From: Terriglobia bacterium
Lineage (GTDB): Bacteria; Acidobacteriota; Terriglobia; Terriglobales; Acidobacteriaceae
Assembly: GCA_020073395.1 (NCBI GenBank)
Contig: JAIQFF010000001.1
Span: 51,270 to 115,269 of the forward strand
Reading direction: 5' to 3'
Length of the DNA: 64,000 nt
Part shown: piece by piece, positions 18,249 to 26,830 of the stretch
Layout: each line of letters begins with the position of its first letter
How positions within the stretch are numbered: position 1 is the first letter of the stretch
Translations under genes and position numbers: made by a program
Notes under the pieces: model-generated
The model's input: only the letters and a program-made list of their open reading frames with translations
Database searches by the model: none
What the model was told of the DNA's origin: nothing

Positions 18249-18324
18249 GGGCCTGTGGCGCAGCTGGGAGCGCGCTTCCATGGCATGGAAGAGGTCGTCG
18301 GTTCGATCCCGACCAGGTCCACCA
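18249..18324 (+). tRNA. tRNA-Ala(GGC)
   Basis: Acceptor GGGCCTG/CAGGTCC + ACCA; anticodon arm CTTCC-ATGGCAT-GGAAG with GGC anticodon; T-arm GTCGGTTCGATCCCGAC. Confidence 0.95.
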
Positions 18325-19072
18325 AATCTCGACGGTGAGTTCCTCAAAGCGCGGCTCTGGTGGGTTCTTCGTTGCGGGAAGATCCGTCAGTCCTCCAACT
18401 GAACAGATTGGTACGCCAACGTGCAGACATCGAGCGATGACCCGAATTAAAAAAATAAATAAAAATGGAAACCGGAACGTTGTTACTGTAGACCGATAGG
18501 TTCAGCAGGATGTAGCCGCGTCCTCTGGTTCTGCGGAAGTGGTCCTTGTCAATCAAATACAAACGCCGAACTTGGCGTGGTATTACAACACCTCCATTTT
18601 CCAAGCAGAACCATATTGATATTAAAAAGCTCAGCTTGAGGTCTGAGGCCGCGCTTTTTAAGAGTTACAAGGAGCAACTGCCGAGTGATCTGATTCAGCA
18701 GACCCGGAGGCATCCCAGATTTTTGGGCACGCTCCTGAAACGAAGGAGTGGCCGCTAAAGATTTCGATAAACGACAAGAAATATTGCAACCTGGTTTCGG
18801 TTGGTGCATCCAAGGGCTAACGTCGCGAATTGGCAGCGCCTGCGAGTTCCTGAAGGAAGTTCTGCCGGGCGTAAGACTTCGACCTCCTAGCCTGATTTTG
18901 TTTTTGGAGCTCGGATGCTGTGCGGTACCAAGTACGAAGTGATGGCGAGGACGTTTCGCCCTGCCTGCACTTGTGTGTTTTACTCGTTTGTCTCCCCAGG
19001 TTCCCAGCTTTTGGTCCCTTACCTCAACTTAAATCCCACCCTCACAATTCAATATAACGCCCGGAGGAAGTC

Positions 19073-20863
19073 ATGGCGACGAATCTCATCCAGATTGAAA
19101 ATGACTTGGAAATCAAACAGCGGCTGGAAGCAGAGCGCGCACGTCTGCGGAAAATTGCTGGACTCGATCAACCCACGCACTTCCACCGGCCAGTCGAACG
19201 CGCCTTCATTGCCGAAGAGCGCAGCCAGGTGACGATTCTATTCGGCGGCTTTACCTGGAAACACGAAGACCTGATCCGCGCCGTCTTCCAGGGTTGCGGC
19301 TATCGCTGCGAGAAGCTTCCGGTACCGAACGTCGCTGCCTTCCAGACGGGCAAGGAATTCGGAAATAACGGCCAGTGCAATCCGACCTACTTTACTGTCG
19401 GTAATTTGGTGCAGTACCTGCAGTTTCTGGAAAAAGAGGGCCTGCCACGCCAGCGGATTCTGGACAACTTCGTCTTCTTTACGGCGGGCTCATGCGGTCC
19501 CTGCCGCTTCGGCATGTATGAGGCCGAATACCGGTTTGCGCTGAAGAACGCTGGCTTCGACGGCTTCCGCGTCCTGTTATTCAAGGACAGTGATGGGATC
19601 AAAGCAGCCTCCGGCGAGCCCGGGTTGAAGTTCACGGTTGATTTTGGCTTCGGGATGCTGAACGCCATGCAGCTGGGCGACGTGATCAACGATTTGATCT
19701 ACCAGATTCGGCCTTATGAAGTGAATCAGGGTGAGACTGACCGCGTCTTTCGTGAGATGGTCGACGGTTTGTGCGATGACCTGAAGAACCGCAAGTCGTA
19801 TGAAATCGAACAGCTTGCCCCGGACTGGGCGAAACCCAAGTTCAAGAACAACAAAATTTTACGAAACACTTTCAACGTGTTCGGCAAGTGGCACGAGCAC
19901 ATGTGGGGCAAGGACTACCTGAACGCCCTGCACGCGGCTCAGGAAAAGATCAACACGATCGAAGTGGACCGCACCCGGGTCAAGCCGCTGGTGAAGATCA
20001 CCGGTGAATTCTGGGCGCAGATCACCGAAGGCGACGGCAACTTCCACATGTTCGATTTCCTGGAGCGCGAAGGGGCGCAGGTCCTGGTGGAACCAATCGC
20101 GACGTGGGTGGCCTACCTGATGTACCAGGCGAAGGCGCATGCCAAAGCGAAGTGGCCCGTAAACCGGCCACACCGGAATCCGGAGTGGTACGAGGTGAAG
20201 AAACAGTTTGCCAACTACATCGGCCTGCGCAAGAAGCTGTGGGGCATCGGCGCCGGAGAGCGCATGTGGAATTTCTTTTACCACCGCACCATCAAACATC
20301 TGGGCGGCATCACCCACCAACTGGTGCCGCAAACCGAGCTGGCCGAGATGGCGCATCCCTTCTACAACCAGTTCGCGAGGGGTGGCGAAGGGCACCTTGA
20401 AGTCGGCAAGAACGTCTACTACACGGTGCACAAGCTGTGCCACATGGTGCTGGCGCTGAAGCCGTTCGGATGTATGCCGTCGTCTCAGTCCGACGGCGTG
20501 CAATCCGCGGTGGTGAACAGATTCAAAGACATGATCTTCCTGCCCATCGAAACCTCGGGCGAAGGCGAAGTCAATGCCCACAGCCGGGTCCAGATGGCGC
20601 TCGGTGAAGCCAAGGTGAAGGCAAAGACCGAGTTCGAGCAATGCCTGAAGTCCACCGGCAAGACGCTCCCGGAGATCAGGGAGTACATCGAGCAGCACCC
20701 CGAACTGAAGCACCCGTTCTATCACGTGCCGCATCGCGAAGGAGTCGCGGGTACGGCTGCCCAGTTCATTTTGCACGTCAGCGATCGCATCAATCGGGAC
20801 AAGGAATTCTGGAAGCGCTCACGCGTGCCCGGAGCTGCGATTCCCGCAGCGTCCGGCGACTGA
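19073..20863 (+). CDS. 2-hydroxyacyl-CoA dehydratase (D-component)-like protein, partner of the downstream activase
   Basis: FGGFTWKHEDLIRAVFQGCGYRCEKLPVPN...GQCNPTYFTVGNLVQY...TAGSCGPCRFGMYEAEYR...GCMPSSQSDGVQSAV; RBS GGAGG before ATG. Confidence 0.8.
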   Translation: MATNLIQIENDLEIKQRLEAERARLRKIAGLDQPTHFHRPVERAFIAEERSQVTILFGGFTWKHEDLIRAVFQGCGYRCEKLPVPNVAAFQTGKEFGNNGQCNPTYFTVGNLVQYLQFLEKEGLPRQRILDNFVFFTAGSCGPCRFGMYEAEYRFALKNAGFDGFRVLLFKDSDGIKAASGEPGLKFTVDFGFGMLNAMQLGDVINDLIYQIRPYEVNQGETDRVFREMVDGLCDDLKNRKSYEIEQLAPDWAKPKFKNNKILRNTFNVFGKWHEHMWGKDYLNALHAAQEKINTIEVDRTRVKPLVKITGEFWAQITEGDGNFHMFDFLEREGAQVLVEPIATWVAYLMYQAKAHAKAKWPVNRPHRNPEWYEVKKQFANYIGLRKKLWGIGAGERMWNFFYHRTIKHLGGITHQLVPQTELAEMAHPFYNQFARGGEGHLEVGKNVYYTVHKLCHMVLALKPFGCMPSSQSDGVQSAVVNRFKDMIFLPIETSGEGEVNAHSRVQMALGEAKVKAKTEFEQCLKSTGKTLPEIREYIEQHPELKHPFYHVPHREGVAGTAAQFILHVSDRINRDKEFWKRSRVPGAAIPAASGD

Positions 20864-20935
20864 TTCGGACGGCCTCACCGCCGAGGCCGTTGAGTCCGCC
20901 AAACCACTGACAACGTTTTATGAAGAGAGGCAGTA

Positions 20936-23900
20936 ATGCACGATCACAAAGTGCCGCAGCTGATTCAGATCGCCCCGCTCGAACCCCAGGTTGCTCCGGT
21001 CCAACGCGAGACCCAGGCGCAGAGCCCGCACGATCACCAGACCAGGTTTCTGGTCGGGCTCGATGTGGGATCCACCACAGTGAAGGCGGTCGCCGTCGAA
21101 GCGGACAGCGACCGGGTGCTGTGGCAGGACTACCAGCGCCACGAAACCAAGCAGCCCGAGAAGACGCTGGAATTCCTGAAGCGCATGGAAGCCGAGATAG
21201 GAATCAATCGCCACAACACGCGTATGTTCCTGACCGGCTCCGGCGGAGGGGTGATTGCGGACCGGATCGGCGCAAAGTTTGTGCAGGAAGTTACCGCCGT
21301 TTCCCTCGCCGTGGAAAAGCTTCATCCCGAGGTTTACTCCGTCATCGAACTAGGCGGACAGGACGCCAAGATCATCGTCTTCAAGGACGACGAAGAGACC
21401 GGGCGAAAAAAGAAGATCCCATCGATGAATGACAAATGTGCCGGAGGCACAGGCGCGGTCATCGACAAGATCAATGCCAAGCTGAAAATTCCCACTGATC
21501 TGCTCGCCGAACAGCGCTATCACGGCATCAAGCTCCATAAAGTGGCAGGCAAGTGCGGAGTGTTCGCGGAAACCGACATCAACGGGCTGCAAAAGGTCGG
21601 TACACCGCCGGATGAACTGATGGCGTCCTTGTTCGAAGCCATTGTGCTGCAGAACTTGAGCGTTCTCACCCGCGGCCACACATTGCGGCCGCACGTGCTG
21701 CTCTTAGGTGGCCCCAACAGTTTCATTCGCGGCATGCGGGAAGCCTGGCAGGCAAATATTCCGCGCATGTGGCAGGAGCGGAAGGTTGCTCTCCCCGAGG
21801 GCGCGAAACCGGAAGACCTGATCAAAGTGCCGCAGAACGCGCAGTACTTTGCCGCACTGGGCGCCATCGAGTTCGGGCGCACCGAAGACGATTGCGTCGG
21901 CTGCTATCGTGGCTGTGACAATCTGGTTCACTACATTGAGTACGGACGCCAGGAAGAGAAAGCCAAGTCCGGCGGCAAAGGACTGGTGGAGAACCCGGAG
22001 GATCTGCCGGTGTTCAAGGAAGCCTATCGCCGCAAGAAGTTCACGCCCGCAGTCTTTCAGAAAGGAAGCACGGTCGGGGGCTTCATTGGAATTGATGGCG
22101 GCTCCACTTCAACCAAGGCCGTACTGCTCGACGAAAACGGCACCATTCTGTGCAAGGCTTATCAGCTCTCGAACGGCAATCCGATTCAGGACACAATCGA
22201 AATGTTCGAGAACCTGCGCGGACAGGTGGAAGCTCAGAGGGCCAAACTCGAGGTGCTGGGCGTAGCCACGACTGGCTATGCGAAAGACATCCTGAAGGAC
22301 GTGCTCCATGCGGATGTAGCACTGGTCGAGACCGTGGCCCACACGGAGTCGGCGCTTAAGTTTTACGACGATCCCCACGTGATCGTGGATGTGGGCGGGC
22401 AGGACATCAAGATCATCATGCTGCACAACGGACGGGTCAAGGATTTCAAGCTGAACACGCAGTGTTCGGCGGGCAATGGCTACTTTCTGCAATCCACTGC
22501 GGAGGGCTTCGGCCTCGGCGTCGAACAATATGCCGATCTGGCGTTCTCGGCTCAATCCATGCCCGTTTTCGGATACGGCTGCGCCGTCTTCATGCAGTCC
22601 GACATTGTGAACTTCCAGCGGCAAGGCTGGCGGGCGGAAGAAATCCTGGCCGGGCTGGCCGCAGTGCTTCCCAAGAACGTGTTCCTGTATGTGGCCAGCA
22701 TTCCAAATCTGGCTGCCCTCGGCACGCGTTTCGTTCTGCAAGGCGGGACACAGAACAACCTGGCGGTGGTGAAAGCTGAGGTCGACTTCATCAACAACAG
22801 TTTCCGGGCCGCTGGCAAGAAGCCGGAGATTATCGTTCACGAATTCTGCGGCGAATCAGGAGCCATTGGCGCCGCGGCCGAGTCCCTGCGCCTGTGGCGG
22901 AATGGCCAGCAGACCACGTTTGTCGGACTCGATGCCGTCCGCAAAATCGAATACCGTACCACTCGCAACGAAGCCACGCGCTGCTATTTTTGCAAAAACA
23001 ATTGCCTGCGCACTTTTATTGACATCCGCACCGCGCCAAAGGACGACCTGAGCTTTGTGCCGATCCAGAAAGTGACCAAGGTCCCGCTGATGCACGGCGA
23101 GCAGCGCCTGATCATCGCCACCTGCGAAAAGGGTTTGGTCGAGGATGTCAACGACATGAAGGACATCAAGGCGGGAATCGACCAGATCAAAGACAAGCAC
23201 CCGAACTTCGTGGACATCGCGGCGCACGAAGTATTCCGCCCGATCAATCCCAGGAGCGTAGCCGATCCGGTTCCGGTCACGAAATTCTGGAATAAGACAG
23301 CCAAAGAGCGAATTCCGCTGATGGAGAATCGCAAGAAGCTCCGCGTCGGTATTCCGCGGGTCCTCAACATCTACACCTACGCGCCGCTGTTTAACGGTTA
23401 CTTCGAAAGTCTGGGCGTGCAGCCGGAAAACATCATCTATTCCGATTACACCAGTTCCGATCTGTACCGCGCCGGCGCCAGTCGGGGCGCAATCGACCCC
23501 TGCTTCCCCGCCAAGATCGGCATCTCCCACGTTTACAACCTGATTCAGGAAAAGCACCGCAAGAAGCCGCTGAACGTCATCTTCTTCCCGATGTACGACG
23601 TGCTTACTTCGCCGCTGGTCAAGATTGTGGACGCGAACGCATGTCCGACTGTGACAGCAACCCCTGAAACGGTAAAGGCCGCATTCACGAAAGAGAACGA
23701 CGTCTTCGCCGAGCACAACGTGAAGTACGTGGATCCGGTCTTGAACTTTGCCGACCGCAAGCTGTTCGCTCACCAGATGCTGCAGGCATGGCAGCCAATC
23801 CTTGGCTTATCGCAGGAAGAAAATGACCGTGCGGTCGAAGTCGGCTTCAAGGCACTGGCGGACTATGAAGCGAGGATCCGCAGGCGTGCCCGGCAGGTGC

Positions 23901-24538
23901 TCGATCAGCTGGAGCGGGAGGACCGCATCGGCATCGTCATGCTGGGCCGGCCCTATCACCACGATCCTGGGCTGAATCACGAAATCATGGAAGAGTTCCA
24001 GAAGCTGGGCTATCCCATCTTCTCGCAAAACACGCTGCCGCTGGACGAAGACATGCTGGAGCGGCTGTTCGGTGAGGAGGTGAGGGCGAGTGTAATCAGC
24101 AGTCCGCTCGACATTAGCGACGCCTGGAAGAATTCATATTCCTGCAGCACGAACCACAAAGTATGGGCAGCGAAGTTTACTGCTCGGCATCCCAACCTGG
24201 TTGCGCTCGAAATCTCCAGCTTCAAATGCGGACACGACGCCCCCATTTACGGCGTGATTGAAGGCATCATCGAGCAGTCGGGCACGCCCTACTTCTGTTT
24301 CAAAGATCTCGACGAGAACAAGCCGTCTGGTTCGATAAAGATCCGCGTGGAAACCATCGACTATTTCCTGCGCCGTTACCGGGAGGAAGTGATCCGCAAA
24401 CGAAAAGCCGCGGAGGATATTGAGGCTCAACTAGCCGCGCTGGAGGCGCAGTTGCGGCGCGAGCATCTCGGCACCGAAGCGTCGCCGGTAGAAGGAGCAA
24501 CCTGGGAGCAATCGGCGCACACGATGGCTGCTGACTAG
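20936..24538 (+). CDS. Giant acyl-CoA dehydratase activase-related protein: two BadF/BadG-type ATPase modules plus DUF2229/HgdB-like C-terminus
   Basis: Two ASKHA modules: FLVGLDVGSTTVKAV...MNDKCAGGTGAVID...KCGVFAETDI and GFIGIDGGSTSTKAV...NTQCSAGNGYFL...GYGCAVFMQSDIV; C-terminal VGIPRVLNIYTYAPLFNGYFESLG and IGIVMLGRPYHHDPGLNHEI. Confidence 0.9.
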   Translation: MHDHKVPQLIQIAPLEPQVAPVQRETQAQSPHDHQTRFLVGLDVGSTTVKAVAVEADSDRVLWQDYQRHETKQPEKTLEFLKRMEAEIGINRHNTRMFLTGSGGGVIADRIGAKFVQEVTAVSLAVEKLHPEVYSVIELGGQDAKIIVFKDDEETGRKKKIPSMNDKCAGGTGAVIDKINAKLKIPTDLLAEQRYHGIKLHKVAGKCGVFAETDINGLQKVGTPPDELMASLFEAIVLQNLSVLTRGHTLRPHVLLLGGPNSFIRGMREAWQANIPRMWQERKVALPEGAKPEDLIKVPQNAQYFAALGAIEFGRTEDDCVGCYRGCDNLVHYIEYGRQEEKAKSGGKGLVENPEDLPVFKEAYRRKKFTPAVFQKGSTVGGFIGIDGGSTSTKAVLLDENGTILCKAYQLSNGNPIQDTIEMFENLRGQVEAQRAKLEVLGVATTGYAKDILKDVLHADVALVETVAHTESALKFYDDPHVIVDVGGQDIKIIMLHNGRVKDFKLNTQCSAGNGYFLQSTAEGFGLGVEQYADLAFSAQSMPVFGYGCAVFMQSDIVNFQRQGWRAEEILAGLAAVLPKNVFLYVASIPNLAALGTRFVLQGGTQNNLAVVKAEVDFINNSFRAAGKKPEIIVHEFCGESGAIGAAAESLRLWRNGQQTTFVGLDAVRKIEYRTTRNEATRCYFCKNNCLRTFIDIRTAPKDDLSFVPIQKVTKVPLMHGEQRLIIATCEKGLVEDVNDMKDIKAGIDQIKDKHPNFVDIAAHEVFRPINPRSVADPVPVTKFWNKTAKERIPLMENRKKLRVGIPRVLNIYTYAPLFNGYFESLGVQPENIIYSDYTSSDLYRAGASRGAIDPCFPAKIGISHVYNLIQEKHRKKPLNVIFFPMYDVLTSPLVKIVDANACPTVTATPETVKAAFTKENDVFAEHNVKYVDPVLNFADRKLFAHQMLQAWQPILGLSQEENDRAVEVGFKALADYEARIRRRARQVLDQLEREDRIGIVMLGRPYHHDPGLNHEIMEEFQKLGYPIFSQNTLPLDEDMLERLFGEEVRASVISSPLDISDAWKNSYSCSTNHKVWAAKFTARHPNLVALEISSFKCGHDAPIYGVIEGIIEQSGTPYFCFKDLDENKPSGSIKIRVETIDYFLRRYREEVIRKRKAAEDIEAQLAALEAQLRREHLGTEASPVEGATWEQSAHTMAAD

Positions 24539-24602
24539 AACGGAGAACTTTCTGCAGAAGTTAAGGCAGAAAGGCATTAAGGGGCTCGATCGTAGATGGC
24601 AC

Positions 24603-25349
24603 CTAGAAACCCGCCCACTGCTCCAAATCGCGAGCGGCTTGCTTCAAATCGTCGGGCCTGCCCAGGTCACGCCAATAGTATTCGTCGGATCGAAACCCCA
24701 CTATTCTTTCGTCGAGGCCGGCCAGACGCAGATAAGGAGTGATGATGGAAAAAATTCCTTCTTCCGCCATCATTCGAATAAAGCGAGGCGAAATCACGTG
24801 GATCCCGCCAAAGGCCAGCGCTTGAGTCTGCGATGAAGATCGAACCAGCTCAGTTTCCCCATCGCGCCCCGACCGGCGGCCGCAAAGCTGGAGCTGCTGG
24901 TCGAACAGGAGGTACCGGGAAGTCTGGCGGTCTTGCACTGCCAGGGTGGCTAGAGCTTGATTGTCGGTGTGAAATTGCGCCATGCGTCGCAAGTCAATAG
25001 TGCTGATAACATCGACGTTGTGCAAGAGGAATGGCTCTTCGGGACGGCTGGAATCTTCGAGAAAAAAATATCCCGCCTTTTTCAGTCCACCGCCGGTGTC
25101 GAGCAATACATCTTCGCGAGAGACTTCAATTCTCATGCCGAAATTATCGTGGGTTTTCAAATACTCGAGAACCATGTCGGCGAAGTGATGCACGTTGACA
25201 ATGACTTCGCGGATGCCAAAGGTACGCAAACGGGTCAGTGTGATTTCAAGCAGGGTGCGGCCGGCAACTTCTACCAGCGCCTTGGGGCGGTCATCGGTGA
25301 ATGGTCGCAGGCGGGTACCGAGACCGGCAGCCAGGACCATCGCCTTCAT
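24603..25349 (-). CDS. Sugar-phosphate nucleotidyltransferase, MurU-like
   Basis: MKAMVLAAGLGTRLRPFTDDRPKALVEVAGRTLLE signature; ATGA-coupled downstream of a kinase. Confidence 0.88.
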   Translation of the reverse strand: MKAMVLAAGLGTRLRPFTDDRPKALVEVAGRTLLEITLTRLRTFGIREVIVNVHHFADMVLEYLKTHDNFGMRIEVSREDVLLDTGGGLKKAGYFFLEDSSRPEEPFLLHNVDVISTIDLRRMAQFHTDNQALATLAVQDRQTSRYLLFDQQLQLCGRRSGRDGETELVRSSSQTQALAFGGIHVISPRFIRMMAEEGIFSIITPYLRLAGLDERIVGFRSDEYYWRDLGRPDDLKQAARDLEQWAGF

Positions 25350-26773
25350 TGGCCCAGCGTCTCCAGTTCGCGATGCCGCAACAATACTTCCACTCCACTT
25401 CGACCGCGCAGACGCTTAGCCAGTTGCTCCGCCAGGTACACGGAGCGATGCTGGCCACCGGTACAACCAAACGACACCATCAGGTTCTTGAAGCCGCGCC
25501 GCTGATATTCGCTCACGCTGGCATCCACCAGCGACAGCACGCTGGCCAGAAACTGGTGCACGCTGTCCTGCTGGTTCAGGTAGTCGATCACCGGCGCGTC
25601 TCTGCCGGTGAGGGCTTTGAAGCGTTCTTCGCGGCCAGGATTGGGGAGGCTGCGGCCGTCGAAGACAAATCCGCCGCCATTCCCCGTCTCGTCCTTGGGC
25701 CAGCCCCGGTGAAATGAAAAGCTGAAAATCCTTACTACCAGGCTGTCGGCGTCGGAAGCCAGGGCCTGCAGTTTCTCCGACCCCAGCATGCTGTGGAAGG
25801 CGCCCAACAGCGTGGGCAGCGCAATCGGCAGAGTGACGTTGTGCAGCAGCCAGCGCAAATTCTTCAGCGCGTAGGGCACGCTCTGCAGAAAATGGACCTT
25901 GCGTTCATAAAAGCCGCGGAAGCCGTAGGCTCCCAGGGCCTGCATGATGCGGACGTAAACATAGGCGTAGTAGTGCTGCATGAACGCTTCACGCTCCACC
26001 CTGACGAAAGCGGTGAGCGTGTCGAGATAGTGATCGAGCAATTGCTGGCGCAGTTCCGGCGGCAAATCGGCTTTGGCGTCGTACAGGAGAGAAGCGACGT
26101 CGTATTGCAGCGCTCCCTTGCGGCCTCCCTGGTAGTCCAGGAAAAATGGCCCCCCATTACGCCACATGATATTGCGGGACTGGAAGTCGCGATAGAGAAA
26201 GTAGTCGTGCCCGGCGCTCAGCAGGAATTTCGTGAGACGGCTGAAGTCGTCTTCCAGAGCCTGTTCATTGAAGGGAATGCCGGCCAGCCGAAGGAAGTAG
26301 TACTTGAAATAATTCAGGTCCCAGGCGATAGACTGGCGATCGAAGCTGCCCCGCGGATAGCACACCTTGTAGTTCAGATCGCGCCCCGCCTCGACCTGAA
26401 ACCGGGGCAACACGGCGATGACCTTACGATAGGCCTCGATCGCCTGCGGGGAGATGCTTTCGCCGGCACGATTCTTGGAGAGAAACTCAAACAGCGTGGT
26501 GCCGCCCAGGTCTTCTTCGAGGTAGGCACCCTGGCTCAACTCTTCGCCATAAATTTCCGGCACCGGCAGACCATGCCGCCGAAAATGCCGCGAAAATTCG
26601 AGGAAGGCTACGTTCTCTTCACGCACATCGTACAGAATGCCAATGGCGCTGAATTGCCCGCCAGTCAGCCGGATAATCTTTCGCCCTGAACCGCCCAGCT
26701 TTCCCTGGAGCGGCGTGATCTCCACGGCCGGCGTGTGGAAATGCTGCTCAAAAAGTTGATTGAGGATGTCCAT
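25346..26773 (-). CDS. AmgK-like sugar kinase (APH fold) fused to a RapZ C-terminal domain
   Basis: Kinase part: YFLYRDFQSRNIMW, FFLDYQGGRKGALQYDVASLLYD. C-terminal part: GGGFVFDGRSLPNPGREERFKALTGRDAPVIDYL...VSFGCTGGQHRSVYLAEQLAKRL...LRHREL, matching the RapZ CTD pattern. Confidence 0.87.
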   Translation of the reverse strand: MDILNQLFEQHFHTPAVEITPLQGKLGGSGRKIIRLTGGQFSAIGILYDVREENVAFLEFSRHFRRHGLPVPEIYGEELSQGAYLEEDLGGTTLFEFLSKNRAGESISPQAIEAYRKVIAVLPRFQVEAGRDLNYKVCYPRGSFDRQSIAWDLNYFKYYFLRLAGIPFNEQALEDDFSRLTKFLLSAGHDYFLYRDFQSRNIMWRNGGPFFLDYQGGRKGALQYDVASLLYDAKADLPPELRQQLLDHYLDTLTAFVRVEREAFMQHYYAYVYVRIMQALGAYGFRGFYERKVHFLQSVPYALKNLRWLLHNVTLPIALPTLLGAFHSMLGSEKLQALASDADSLVVRIFSFSFHRGWPKDETGNGGGFVFDGRSLPNPGREERFKALTGRDAPVIDYLNQQDSVHQFLASVLSLVDASVSEYQRRGFKNLMVSFGCTGGQHRSVYLAEQLAKRLRGRSGVEVLLRHRELETLGQ

Positions 26774-26830
26774 GAATGTGCCACAAAGATAACATCGAAC
26801 CGGGGATGCAAAAACGAAAAGGGTGCCGTT

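Noticed and set aside
18344-18942. Short ORFs downstream of tRNA-Ala (e.g. 18344-18604, 18546-18758, 18549-18809)
   Set aside because: Overlapping on both strands, no RBS or motif evidence; not called as genes.
19859-20776. 305-aa - strand ORF
   Set aside because: Antisense to the 2-hydroxyacyl-CoA dehydratase-like gene.
24548-24573. ctttctgc...gcagaaag hairpin between convergent activase and MurU-like genes as a specific regulatory element
   Set aside because: Short stem between convergent genes with no T-run; possibly a weak bidirectional terminator, not enough to call.
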